From Mongoliimonas terrestris (lineage in GTDB: Bacteria > Pseudomonadota > Alphaproteobacteria > Rhizobiales > Pleomorphomonadaceae), in NCBI RefSeq assembly GCF_001927285.1, contig NZ_MSIG01000018.1, positions 2,501 through 66,500 on the forward strand: a DNA stretch of 64,000 nucleotides. The letters are read 5' to 3'. A program made the position numbers and the translations under genes. The notes beneath the pieces are model-generated. The model was not told the DNA's origin and did not search any database. It saw only the letters and a program-made list of their open reading frames with translations. Positions within the stretch are counted from its first letter, which is position 1, and each line of letters opens with the position of its first letter. Shown piece by piece: positions 37,954-46,819 of the stretch.

Positions 37954-38153
37954 TGGCTGAACTCCAGCGGTTGAACGATCCCTGGTCCCACTCTGTCGCC
38001 GCCGGCCCGTCTGATGCGGATCCTGGCGGCCCCCTGCCCCACCGGCACCATCCCGGTGGTCGTCGTTTCCACCGGCTTCAAGGCCGGCGGTCCCTGGTTC
38101 GCGCCGGCCGAACGCCGGCTTGTCGGTCTCTTCCTCGGCCGTCCTAAGGCCGA

Positions 38154-39212
38154 TCAGTCCTCCAGCGCGCCGGGGCGCGCGTCGGCGGCGCGACGGCTGC
38201 CGAGAAGCTTGGCCAGATCCTCGCCGGGCCGCGTGAAGCGGTGGCACCGGCGGGTTAGGATCAGCCCGTCCTGCGGCGCCGTCACCGTGATGGCGCCGCC
38301 GTCCTCGCCCGGCGCGGTGACGATGGTGGCGATCGGATCGCCCGCCGCCACCCGGTCGCCCGGCCGCACGTGGTAGAGGATGGCACCGGCGGCGGGCGCC
38401 CGCAGCATCTCCACATGGTCGATCGGCACCGACAGCCCCGAAAACGCGGCCGGCGGCACAACGCCGGCGTCCTCAAGCACATGCCGGGCCACAAGGAAGG
38501 CATAGAGGCCATCGGCGTCGGACTTGGCGGTTTCCGGCGCCACATCGGCCCGCCCGCGAAACTCCACGGTGGAGACCACTTTGCGCTGCAGTGCGGGATC
38601 GCCGTCAGAAATGCCTAAGAAGGGAGCAACCGCCGCTTCTTCGAACGCCGCGTCCGACGTGTCGGACCAGACGATGGCGGCCTTCGCGCCGAGCGCCGCC
38701 GCCAGATCGTCCATGCCGGGCCAGAGCTTGGCCGGCGCGTAGATGTAGGGCACCGCCTCGTCGTCGCAGTGGAGGTCGAGCACGAGGTCGTGCCCGAAAG
38801 AGAGGCGGAGGAGCAGCGCCTTCAGCCGCTGCTCGGCAAGGAGCGGCGCGTCGTCGTCCGGCAGGCCGGCCGGGTCGGGCGCCTTGAGGAGGGGGAAGCC
38901 GCGGTTGAAGTTGGTGCGGCTGCCGAGGGCGAAGCGGCCCATGTGCTCGCCGAAGAGGTGGTGGCCGAGGCCGATGGGATTGGCGTAGGGCACCACGGTG
39001 ACGGAGCCCAGAAGCCGGCCCTCGCGCTCGGCGGCTGCAAGCTGCGGGATCAGGTAGTGGAGGGCGACCACGCCGGGCAGTTCGTTGCCGTGCAGCGCGG
39101 CCTGCAGGTAGGCGGTCGGCGCATGGGCGGACCGGCCCTTGAAGCGCAGCACCGTGAGCCGCCATTCCGTTCCGGGCGAATCGCCCCGGATCACCTCGAC
39201 CGTCTTATCCAT
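38154..39212 (-). CDS. M14-family succinylglutamate desuccinylase/aspartoacylase-like (AotO-like)
   Basis: A 352-residue zinc carboxypeptidase-fold protein. Zinc ligands H41 and E44 in ALHGNELPG and a later His in LVLDLHCDDEA near 148 are in place. The C-terminal third (after about 265) looks like a small beta barrel (GAILYHVRPGDRVAAGDPI). It opens the operon containing the arginine-type importer. In Pseudomonas aeruginosa a homologous gene, aotO, lies within the aotJQMOP arginine/ornithine transport operon, so this is a rearranged version. The natural substrate is not known. Confidence 0.82.
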   Translation of the reverse strand: MDKTVEVIRGDSPGTEWRLTVLRFKGRSAHAPTAYLQAALHGNELPGVVALHYLIPQLAAAEREGRLLGSVTVVPYANPIGLGHHLFGEHMGRFALGSRTNFNRGFPLLKAPDPAGLPDDDAPLLAEQRLKALLLRLSFGHDLVLDLHCDDEAVPYIYAPAKLWPGMDDLAAALGAKAAIVWSDTSDAAFEEAAVAPFLGISDGDPALQRKVVSTVEFRGRADVAPETAKSDADGLYAFLVARHVLEDAGVVPPAAFSGLSVPIDHVEMLRAPAAGAILYHVRPGDRVAAGDPIATIVTAPGEDGGAITVTAPQDGLILTRRCHRFTRPGEDLAKLLGSRRAADARPGALED

Positions 39213-39293
39213 TCACCTCGACCCGAACGCGACGTCTGCGAAAGGCGGAGGCTATTGGGTCTGTCGGAAAAGTAAAGCGGACGGCGAGCCGGC

Positions 39294-40754
39294 TCAGCCG
39301 CCGGTGGCGGCGGCCGGGAGGGAGGCGGCGGCGGTGACGGCGGGCTCGAACACCCGGCCGATGCCGATCACCACCGGGGCGCCGGGGGTGACGGCGCCGG
39401 GCGCCAGAAGGCCGGCGAGACGGATGGGCACGAGCTTCTGCTCCGCCTGCCCGATGGCGTAGCCGAGGACCACGGGGGTTTCGGGGGAGAGCCCCTCGGC
39501 CATCAGGCGGGTGGCGATGCCGGCGGCGGTGCGGCCGCCCATGTAGACGACGAGCGTCGTCTCCGGGTCGGCAAGGCCGCGCCAGTCGAGCGTTTCGTCG
39601 AGCTCGCCGCTCTTTGCGTGGCCGGTGACGAAGCGCAGGGAGTGCGAGGCGTCGCGGTGGGTGAGCGACAGGCCGAGGGCGGACGCCATGGCGATGCCGG
39701 CGGAAATGCCCGGCACGACCTCCACCGGGATGGACTCGCGGCGGAGCCGCTCGATCTCCTCGCCGGCGCGGCCGAACACCATGGGATCGCCGGCCTTGAG
39801 ACGGACGACGCGCTTGCCCTGGCGGGCGAGGCTGATCATCAGGTCGTTGATGTCCTCCTGCCGGCAGGACTCCCGGCCGCCGCGCTTGCCGACCATCATG
39901 CGCTTGGCCTCGCGCCGGGCGAGCTCCAGCACGTCGGCGGAGACGAGGTCGTCGAAGAGGATGACGTCGGCGGACTGGAGCGCGCGGACGGCCTTGAGGG
40001 TGAGGAGTTCCGCGTCGCCCGGGCCGGCGCCGACCAGGATCACCCGGCCGCGCCCATCGCCGCCGCCGGCGATCCGCCGCGCCTCGGCCAAGAGGGCCTC
40101 GCCGTCGCCATCGGTGGGGGACGGCCCGAAGGCCTTCTCGGACAGGTGCTCCCAGAAGGCGCGCCGCTCCTGGCCGGGCTTCAGCCGCTCGGTGACGGCC
40201 TCGCGGATGCGCTTGGCGAGGGCGCCCCAATCGGCGAGCGACGGCGGCAGCAGGGTTTCGATGCGTCGGCGGATGGCCTGGCCGAGGATGGGGGCGGCGC
40301 CGTCGGTGGAGATGCCGATGACCACGGGCGAGCGGTTGACGATGGAGCCGAACTGCACGTCGCAGAAGGCCGGCTTGTCGACCACGTTGACCGGCACGCC
40401 GGCCGCCTTGGCGGCGCAGCGGAAGGCCCAGGCCTCGCCGTCGGTCTCCGCGTCGCAAAGCGCGAAGGCGGCGTGCGCCACCACGTCGGTCGACCAGGGG
40501 CGGCGGTGGAGCGTGACGCTGCCGGCCTCGGTGCCGCGGACGGCGAGCGCCAGCATCTCGTCGGAGGGGTGGGCTGCGTAGACGGCGACGTCCGCCCCGG
40601 CGGCGGCGAGCAGCTCGGCCTTCCAGGCGGCGCCGGCGGTGCCCCCGGCGACCACCACCCGCTTGGCCGTCAGGTCCATGAAGAGCGGCAGCTTGGCGAG
40701 ACGGCCCATGCGGGCCGGCGCCGCCTCGCGCGGGGAACGGGGTGCGGACGTCAT
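39294..40754 (-). CDS. cysG: Siroheme synthase CysG (trifunctional)
   Basis: A 486-residue fusion. The N-terminal part (about 15-220) is the precorrin-2 dehydrogenase/sirohydrochlorin ferrochelatase, with an NAD-binding strand VVVAGGTAGAAWKAELL and the VNVVDKPAFCDVQFGSIVNRSPVVIGISTDGAAP signature. The C-terminal part (about 235-480) is uroporphyrinogen-III methyltransferase, with VILVGAGPGDAELLTLKA, VRLKAGDPMVFGRAGEE and VVPGISAGIAMA. It supplies siroheme for sulfite or nitrite reductases. The first Rossmann glycine is normal but GGTAG replaces the common GGGxVA. The start at 40754 follows AAGGATCCTTT. Confidence 0.93.
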   Translation of the reverse strand: MTSAPRSPREAAPARMGRLAKLPLFMDLTAKRVVVAGGTAGAAWKAELLAAAGADVAVYAAHPSDEMLALAVRGTEAGSVTLHRRPWSTDVVAHAAFALCDAETDGEAWAFRCAAKAAGVPVNVVDKPAFCDVQFGSIVNRSPVVIGISTDGAAPILGQAIRRRIETLLPPSLADWGALAKRIREAVTERLKPGQERRAFWEHLSEKAFGPSPTDGDGEALLAEARRIAGGGDGRGRVILVGAGPGDAELLTLKAVRALQSADVILFDDLVSADVLELARREAKRMMVGKRGGRESCRQEDINDLMISLARQGKRVVRLKAGDPMVFGRAGEEIERLRRESIPVEVVPGISAGIAMASALGLSLTHRDASHSLRFVTGHAKSGELDETLDWRGLADPETTLVVYMGGRTAAGIATRLMAEGLSPETPVVLGYAIGQAEQKLVPIRLAGLLAPGAVTPGAPVVIGIGRVFEPAVTAAASLPAAATGG

Positions 40755-40792
40755 AAAGGATCCTTCATGCCGGGCCGGCAACGGCCCACTCA

Positions 40793-40836
40793 CCGTCGAG
40801 CCTTGGCGATGACGGGAGCCGCCTGTCGCTCGACGG
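40793..40836 (-). promoter_or_regulatory. Inverted repeat upstream of cysG
   Basis: CCGTCGAGC (40793-40801) and GCTCGACGG (40828-40836) are perfect 9-base arms around a 26-base loop, 38 bases upstream of the cysG start. It could be a 5'-leader stem or an operator; no known riboswitch was recognised. Confidence 0.45.
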
Positions 40837-41002
40837 CGCAAGACTGCCGCCGGGCGCGCGCGGACGCAAGGAACCACGTGCTGCGGCGCGGGCATCCTTT
40901 GGCAGGGTTTTGCCGGATATGGACGCCCGCTGGGGCGATCTGCCCCAGGGTCGGGGTTAACGGCCTGCCGTCACGCCGAGCGGGCGGTCGAACCGACTGC
41001 CG

Positions 41003-41923
41003 TCACACCAGGCCGGCGAAGCCCTCCATGGGCGCGAGGGCGCCCTTCACGCCGATGACGCGGGAGGCGACCTGATGGCCGAGGCGGGCGGCGGCGACCG
41101 GGTCGCGGCCGGCGAGGCGGGCGGCGAGGTAGCCGGCGTTGAAGCTGTCGCCGGCGCCGGTGGTGTCGACCGGCGCGTCGACCTTGACGGCCGGGACGAG
41201 GGTGTCGGTGCCGTCCGCGTGGACGAGGGTCGGTTCGGCGCCGTCCTTGGCGACGATCTCGCGCGGGCCGTAGCCGGCGATGCGGCGGACGCAGGCGGTG
41301 ATGTCGGCGTCGCCGAAGAGGTCGCGGTCGTCCGGATAGGTCGGCATGGCGACGGTTGAGACCCGGTAGCCCTCGATGAGGGCCGCGCGGGCGGTGTCGG
41401 CGTCGGGCCAGAGCCGCAGGCGGATGTTCGGGTCGAAGGCCACCATGCCGCCACGGTCGCGCACGGCGGCGAGGGCGTCGAGGAGGGTCCGCCGGTGGGC
41501 GGGCGACACGATGGCGAGGGTGATGCCGGAGACGTAGGCGCACGCGACGTCGGCGAGGGCGGCGGCAAGGGCGGCCGGATCCTCGGCGAGAAGGCGGGCG
41601 GCGGCGGTCTCGCGCCAGTAGGAGAAGCTGCGCTCGTGGCCGTCGAGGTGGATGGCGTAGAGGCCGACCGGGCGGCCGGCCTTACGCTGGAGGGCGGACG
41701 TGTCGATGCCGGCGTCCGCGATGAAGGCGGCCAAGTCGTCAGACAACCTGTCGTCGCCGAGGGCCGTGACGTAGCGGACCGTCCAGCCGTCGGCGGGCAG
41801 GAGCGCGCGCACGTACCAGGCGGTGTTGAACGTGTCGCCGGCAAATCCTTGACGATAAAGGCGTTCTCCGGCGGACGAGAGTTCCACCATGCACTCGCCG
41901 ATGCTTGCGAAAACCTGTGGCAC
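41003..41923 (-). CDS. kdgK: 2-keto-3-deoxygluconate kinase
   Basis: A 306-residue PfkB-family sugar kinase that phosphorylates 2-keto-3-deoxygluconate. N-terminal SIGECMVELS, the substrate-binding GDTFNTAWYV, and the C-terminal PfkB signature DTTGAGDSFNAGYLAARLAG with catalytic Asp in GAGD. It is divergent from uxaC and the hexuronate genes, which supply its substrate. KDPG aldolase, the next step, is not in the window. Confidence 0.93.
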   Translation of the reverse strand: MPQVFASIGECMVELSSAGERLYRQGFAGDTFNTAWYVRALLPADGWTVRYVTALGDDRLSDDLAAFIADAGIDTSALQRKAGRPVGLYAIHLDGHERSFSYWRETAAARLLAEDPAALAAALADVACAYVSGITLAIVSPAHRRTLLDALAAVRDRGGMVAFDPNIRLRLWPDADTARAALIEGYRVSTVAMPTYPDDRDLFGDADITACVRRIAGYGPREIVAKDGAEPTLVHADGTDTLVPAVKVDAPVDTTGAGDSFNAGYLAARLAGRDPVAAARLGHQVASRVIGVKGALAPMEGFAGLV

Positions 41924-42331
41924 GAGGCCCTCCTGATCCTGCTGGCATGGGTCCCCCGCGCATCTCCTAACCGCGGCGGACGGGGCCGTAAACCAATCTC
42001 ATCATCTGAATTGCGAATAATTCATCTTATCACTTGACGAGACATATCCTGCTCGCCGATCTTCTCCGCCAACTCGCCGCCACGATCAAGACCCGATCGA
42101 CGGCGGCGCGGGGGATGGTGAGGACCATCGGAGAAGACTTCGGAAGAAGAACCGGTTCGGCGCGGCCCTGTCGGCGGACGACCGGCAACGCCGGCGGAAC
42201 GGGTGACAGGACGGCGCACCGGCGGTAGAGGTCGGCGGCGCCGGCTGACGGCCGCCTCGGTCCAAGGCCGGGCGGACCCGACGGCCGGCACGACGGTGGC
42301 CCCGCCCCCGAGGGGCCGCGAAGGACAGGGA
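41924..42331. promoter_or_regulatory. Divergent control region kdgK / uxaC
   Basis: 408 bases with no gene. An AT-rich tract at 41990-42050 holds the inverted repeat TGAATT/AATTCA (42007-42012, 42019-42024). The 15-base stretch 41999-42013 (TCATCATCTGAATTG) differs at two positions from TCATCATACGAATTG beside the kduI operator, so the same GntR regulator may bind both places (inference). Confidence 0.45.
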
Positions 42332-43744
42332 GTGGATCCGTTGCTCATTCATGAAGATCGCCTGTTTCCCGCCGATCCGACCGTCCGGTCGATCGCCCGG
42401 CGCCTCTATGCGGAGGTGAAGGACCTGCCGATCGTCAGCCCCCACGGCCATACCGATCCGCGTTGGTACGCGGAGAACGAACCCTTCCCGGACCCGGCGC
42501 AGCTGTTCGTGGTGCCGGACCACTATGTGTTCCGCATGCTGCTCAGCCAGGGCGTGGCGCTGGAGGATCTCGGCGTGCCTCGGCGCGACGGCGGCCCGGT
42601 GGAGACCGACGGGCGGGCCATCTGGCGCCGCTTCGCCAAGCATTACCACCTCTTCCGCGGCACCCCGACCCGCATGTGGCTGGACCACGCCTTCGCCACC
42701 TTGTTCGACATGGACGTCCGGTTGTCATCCGACACGGCGGACCTCTATTACGACCGGATCGCCGAGCGGCTGGCGACCGACGCCTACCGGCCGCGCGCCC
42801 TGTTCGAGCGCTTCAACCTGGAGGTGATCGCCACCACCGAGGGGCCGCTCGACGATCTGCGCTGGCATCAGCAGATCCGCGACAGCGGCTGGAAGGGCCG
42901 GGTGCTGACCGCCTACCGGCCGGACGCGGTGGTGGACCCGGACTTCGAAGGCTTTGCCGCCAACGTGACGGCCTTCGGCGAGCTGACCGGCTGCGACGTG
43001 GACGCCTGGGACGGCTATCTGGACGCCCACCGGCAGCGCCGCGCCTTCTTCAAGGCCATGGGCGCCACCTCCACCGACCACGGCCACCCGTCCGCCCGCA
43101 CGGCCAACCTGTCAGCCGTGGAGGCGAACGCGCTCTACACCAAGGTGCGGGCCGGCAAGGCGACGCCGGAGGAGGCGGACCTCTTCCGCGGCCAGATGCT
43201 GACCGAGATGGCCAAGATGAGCCGCGACGACGGCCTCGTGATGCAGATTCATCCGGGCTCGCGGCGCAACCACTCGCCGGTGCTCTTCGAGCGCTTCGGC
43301 CGCGACAAGGGCGCGGACATTCCCGGCCCGACCAACTACGTGAACGACCTGAAGCCGCTGCTCGACGCCGTCGGCATGGAGCCGGACCTCACGGTCATCC
43401 TGTTCACGCTCGACGAGACCGCCTATGCGCGCGAACTGGCGCCGCTCGCCGGCGTCTATCCGGCGCTCCGGCTCGGCCCGGCCTGGTGGTTCTTCGACAG
43501 CCCGGAAGGCATGGTGCGCTACCGCGAACTCGTGACCGAGACGGCGGGCTTCTACAACACCGTCGGCTTCAACGACGACACCCGCGCCTTCCCGTCCATT
43601 CCCGCCCGGCACGACGTGTCCCGGCGGGTCGACTGCGGCTTCCTCGCCCGCCTCGTGTCGGAGCACCGGCTGGACGAGGACGAAGCCCGCGAGGTCGCGC
43701 ACGACCTCGCGTACGGACTTGCAAAGCAAGCCTACAAGCTCTGA
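42332..43744 (+). CDS. uxaC: Uronate isomerase
   Basis: A 470-residue UxaC (E. coli 470). It isomerises D-glucuronate to D-fructuronate and D-galacturonate to D-tagaturonate. The amidohydrolase-like metal motif SPHGHTDP is near residue 30; other family segments are MWLDHAF, VIATTEGPLDDLRWH, LVMQIHPGSRRNHSP and LGPAWWFFDSPEGMVRYRE. The GTG start at 42332 after GGACAGGGA gives the usual MDPLLIHEDRLFPADP N-terminus; the frame stays open to 42203. It heads the plus-strand hexuronate operon. Confidence 0.95.
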   Translation: MDPLLIHEDRLFPADPTVRSIARRLYAEVKDLPIVSPHGHTDPRWYAENEPFPDPAQLFVVPDHYVFRMLLSQGVALEDLGVPRRDGGPVETDGRAIWRRFAKHYHLFRGTPTRMWLDHAFATLFDMDVRLSSDTADLYYDRIAERLATDAYRPRALFERFNLEVIATTEGPLDDLRWHQQIRDSGWKGRVLTAYRPDAVVDPDFEGFAANVTAFGELTGCDVDAWDGYLDAHRQRRAFFKAMGATSTDHGHPSARTANLSAVEANALYTKVRAGKATPEEADLFRGQMLTEMAKMSRDDGLVMQIHPGSRRNHSPVLFERFGRDKGADIPGPTNYVNDLKPLLDAVGMEPDLTVILFTLDETAYARELAPLAGVYPALRLGPAWWFFDSPEGMVRYRELVTETAGFYNTVGFNDDTRAFPSIPARHDVSRRVDCGFLARLVSEHRLDEDEAREVAHDLAYGLAKQAYKL

Positions 43745-43787
43745 CCGGGGGAGGTCGGGGCGATCCAAGTGGAGGAGAGTGATACCC

Positions 43788-44768
43788 ATGAATAGCCTCA
43801 AGTCGTTCACCGCCGCGATCGCGGTCGCGGCCGCGCTCGTCGGCACCCCGGCGTTCGCCGCCGACATGGTGCTGCGGTCCGCCGACATCCATCCGGACGG
43901 CTATCCGACCGTCGATGCGGTCAAGTACATGGGCGAGCTGATCAAGGAGCGGTCCAACGGCCGCATCGAGATCCAGGTGTTCAACAACCGCCAGCTCGGC
44001 GAGGAGAAGGACACCATCGAGCAGACCCGGTTCGGCGTCATCGACATGAACCGGATCAACCTCGCCCCGCTGAACAACCTCGTCCCCGAGACGGTGGTGC
44101 CGGCGCTGCCCTTCATCTTCAAGTCCACCGCGCACATGCACGCGGTGATGGACGGCCCGATCGGCGAGGAGATCCTGGCGGCGCTGGAGCCGAACGGCCT
44201 CGTCGGGCTCGCCTTCTACGATTCGGGCGCGCGGTCGTTCTACTCGGTCGGCAAGCCGATCAAGTCGGCGGACGACATCAAGGGCATGAAGATCCGCGTC
44301 CAGCAGTCGGACATGTGGCTCTCCATGATGGGCGCGCTCGGCGCCAACGCCACGCCGATGCCGTTCGGCGAGGTCTATTCCGCGCTGGAGACGGGCGTGA
44401 TCGAGGGGGCCGAGAACAACTGGCCGAGCCTTGAGTCGTCCAAGCACTACGAAGTGGCCAAGCACTACTCGCTGACCGAGCACTCCATGTCGCCGGAGGT
44501 GCTCGTCATCTCCAAGGTGACCTGGGACAAGCTCTCGGCCGAGGACCAGGCGATGCTGAAGCAGGCCGCCAAGGACAGCGTGCCGAAGATGCGCGAGCTC
44601 TGGACCGCCCGCGAGAAGAAGTCCGAAGAGGTGGTGCGCGCCGCGGGCGTCGAGGTCTACGAGGTGGACAAGGCGCCGTTCCAGGCCGCCATGGGCCCGG
44701 TCTACGAGCAGTTCGCCAACACGGACACGCTGAAGGATCTGGTCAAGCGCATCCAGGAAACCGACTGA
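43788..44768 (+). CDS. dctP: TRAP transporter binding protein DctP, hexuronate-type
   Basis: A 326-residue DctP-family periplasmic protein. Signal peptide 1-24 (cleavage after TPAFA-A). Typical segments are QLGEEKDTIEQTRFGVIDMNRINLAPLN, the conserved Arg in KIRVQQSDMW that binds the substrate carboxylate, and PFGEVYSALETGVIEGAENNW. GGAGGAG lies just before the ATG. Its place between uxaC and uxuB argues for hexuronate as ligand. Confidence 0.93.
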   Translation: MNSLKSFTAAIAVAAALVGTPAFAADMVLRSADIHPDGYPTVDAVKYMGELIKERSNGRIEIQVFNNRQLGEEKDTIEQTRFGVIDMNRINLAPLNNLVPETVVPALPFIFKSTAHMHAVMDGPIGEEILAALEPNGLVGLAFYDSGARSFYSVGKPIKSADDIKGMKIRVQQSDMWLSMMGALGANATPMPFGEVYSALETGVIEGAENNWPSLESSKHYEVAKHYSLTEHSMSPEVLVISKVTWDKLSAEDQAMLKQAAKDSVPKMRELWTAREKKSEEVVRAAGVEVYEVDKAPFQAAMGPVYEQFANTDTLKDLVKRIQETD

Positions 44769-44812
44769 CGACAAGCCGGGGCGCCCTCCTGGGCCCCCCT
44801 GACCAACGGATC

Positions 44813-44876
44813 GGGGCGCCCCTTGTCGCGGGCGCCCCGACGATCGGATCGGAGCGCCCCCAGCGAGGGGCGCTCC
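44813..44876 (+). repeat. Hairpins between dctP and dctQ
   Basis: GGAGCGCCCC (44851-44860) and GGGGCGCTCC (44867-44876) form a perfect 10-bp stem; upstream, the palindrome GGGGCGCCCC (44813-44822) can pair with GGGCGCCCC (44830-44838). No T-tract. Such a hairpin can raise dctP expression above that of dctQM. Confidence 0.65.
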
Positions 44877-44937
44877 GGTGCCGATCGCCTCGCCGTCCAG
44901 CCTTCCGCCGAATGCAACACCCCGGAACCCAATCCCG

Positions 44938-45462
44938 ATGCGGTCCCTGCTGAATTCCGTCTCACGCGTGACGAGCGTCCTTGCGACCCTCGCCCTCTGG
45001 CTCTCCGGCATCGGCCTCGTGGCGATGACCGGCATCGTCGGCTGGCAGGTCTATGGCCGCTATGTGCTCAATGCGACGCCCGTCTGGTCGGAGCCGATCA
45101 CGCTCCAACTCATGGGCTGGTTCATCCTGTTCGGCGCCGCGGTCGGCGTGCGGGAGAACTTCCACCTCGGCCTCGACCTTCTGCACCACGTGCTGCCGAA
45201 GGCGATCGGGCGCATCATGGACATTGTTTCGCTGGTGCTCATGGTCGGCTTCGGCGCGGCGATGAGCTGGTACTCCACCCAACTCGTGATCGGCACCTGG
45301 AGCGCCACCCTGCCGGCGCTCGGGATTCCCGGCGGCTGGGACTACATGCCGCTCGCCATCGGCGGCTTCCTGATCGCCCTCTTCGCGCTGGAACGCCTCG
45401 CCGAACGGCTGGTCGGCGTCGAGCATGCGGAAGTGGTTCCGCCGGTCACGGAGGCGGTGTGA
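44938..45462 (+). CDS. dctQ: TRAP transporter small permease DctQ
   Basis: A 174-residue four-helix membrane protein. The helices are at about 15-38, 55-75, 95-115 and 138-158. The GIVGWQVYGRYVLNATPVWSEPI motif is the family's hallmark. I chose the ATG at 44938; a GTG at 44878 in frame lies inside the hairpin. Its stop overlaps the dctM start (TGATG). Confidence 0.92.
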   Translation: MRSLLNSVSRVTSVLATLALWLSGIGLVAMTGIVGWQVYGRYVLNATPVWSEPITLQLMGWFILFGAAVGVRENFHLGLDLLHHVLPKAIGRIMDIVSLVLMVGFGAAMSWYSTQLVIGTWSATLPALGIPGGWDYMPLAIGGFLIALFALERLAERLVGVEHAEVVPPVTEAV

Positions 45463-46742
45463 TGGAACTCTGGATTCTCTTCGGCTCGTTCGCCTTCCTG
45501 GTGCTGATCGGCATGCCGATCGCCTTCTGCCTCGGCATCTCGTCCTTCATCACGGTGGTCTACCTCGGCCTGCCGCCGATCATCGTGTTCCAGCGGATCA
45601 ACTCCGGCATGAACGCCTTCGCCATGATGGCGATCCCGTTCTTCATCTTCGCCGGCGACCTGATGATCCGCGGCGGCATCGCCGAGCGGCTGGTGAACTT
45701 CGCCGCCACCCTGGTGGGCCACCTTCGCGGCGGCCTCGGTCAGGTGAACATCGTCGCCTCGCTGCTCTTCGGCGGCATCTCGGGTTCCGCCGTGGCGGAC
45801 GCCTCGGCGATCGGCGGCCTGATGGTGCCGCAGATGGTCAAGCGGGGCTACGGCCGCGACTATGCGGTGAACGTGACCGTGACGTCCGCCATCATCGCGC
45901 TGATGATCCCGCCGTCGCACAACATGATCATCTATTCGATCGCGGCTGGCGGCACCGTGTCGGTGGCGGATCTCTTCACCGCCGGCGTGCTGCCGGGCAT
46001 CCTGTTGGCGCTCGCCCTGATGGTGACCGCCTCCGTGGTGGCCCGTCGCCGCGGCTATCCGGCCGATCCCTTTCCGGGCGGGCGGGCCATCGCCATCGCG
46101 CTCGCCGTGGCGCTGCCGGGCCTTCTCCTCATCGGCATCATCTTCGGCGGCGTGCGCTCCGGCGTCTTCACGGCGACGGAAAGCTCCTGCATCGCGGTGC
46201 TCTACGCGCTCCTGATCGCCGTCGCGGTCTACCGGCAGCTATCGTGGAGCGGCTTCATCGAGGCGACCCTCGGGGCGGTGCGGACGACCGCCATGGTGCT
46301 GCTGGTGATCGGCTGCGCGGCCGCCTTCGGTTGGCTGATGGCGTTCCTGCAGGTGCAGACCATGACGGTGGCCGCCCTGAAGGCGCTGTCGGAGGACCCG
46401 ACCACCATCCTGCTCCTCATCAACGTGGCGCTCCTCCTGCTCGGCACCTTCATGGACATGGCGCCGCTGATCATCATCGCGACGCCGGTGCTCTTGCCGG
46501 TGGTGCAGGCGTTCGGCATCGACCCGGTGCACTTCGGCGTCATCCTGGTGCTGAACGCCGGCATCGGCCTGACGACGCCGCCGGTCGGCTCGGTGCTGTT
46601 CGTCGGGTGCGCGGTGGGCAAGATCACCATCCGCGAGGCGGTCCGGGGGATCTGGCCCTTCTTCGGCGCGTCGGTGGCGGTGCTGATGCTTGTCACGTAC
46701 ATTCCGGCGATCTCGCTCTGGCTGCCGAGCCTGTTCCGCTGA
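45462..46742 (+). CDS. dctM: TRAP transporter large permease DctM
   Basis: A 426-residue membrane protein with about twelve hydrophobic segments, the sodium-driven transport subunit. Family motifs are IPFFIFAGDLMIRGGIAERLV, GGISGSAVADASAIGG, IPPSHNMIIYS and LNAGIGLTTPPVGSVLF. Starts one base inside the dctQ stop. An open frame reaching back to 44823 is a shadow over dctQ. Confidence 0.94.
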   Translation: MELWILFGSFAFLVLIGMPIAFCLGISSFITVVYLGLPPIIVFQRINSGMNAFAMMAIPFFIFAGDLMIRGGIAERLVNFAATLVGHLRGGLGQVNIVASLLFGGISGSAVADASAIGGLMVPQMVKRGYGRDYAVNVTVTSAIIALMIPPSHNMIIYSIAAGGTVSVADLFTAGVLPGILLALALMVTASVVARRRGYPADPFPGGRAIAIALAVALPGLLLIGIIFGGVRSGVFTATESSCIAVLYALLIAVAVYRQLSWSGFIEATLGAVRTTAMVLLVIGCAAAFGWLMAFLQVQTMTVAALKALSEDPTTILLLINVALLLLGTFMDMAPLIIIATPVLLPVVQAFGIDPVHFGVILVLNAGIGLTTPPVGSVLFVGCAVGKITIREAVRGIWPFFGASVAVLMLVTYIPAISLWLPSLFR

Positions 46743-46819
46743 GACGCCGCGCGCCGGACCGTCGACCACGGCCCGGCGCCCTCCCCTGCCCTGATGTCGC
46801 CAAAGAGAATTCCAAGCGC

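Noticed and set aside
44823..45461. Fusion of a 213-residue N-terminal part to DctM
   Set aside because: It is the out-of-frame reading of dctQ; DctM starts normally at 45462 with a TGATG overlap.
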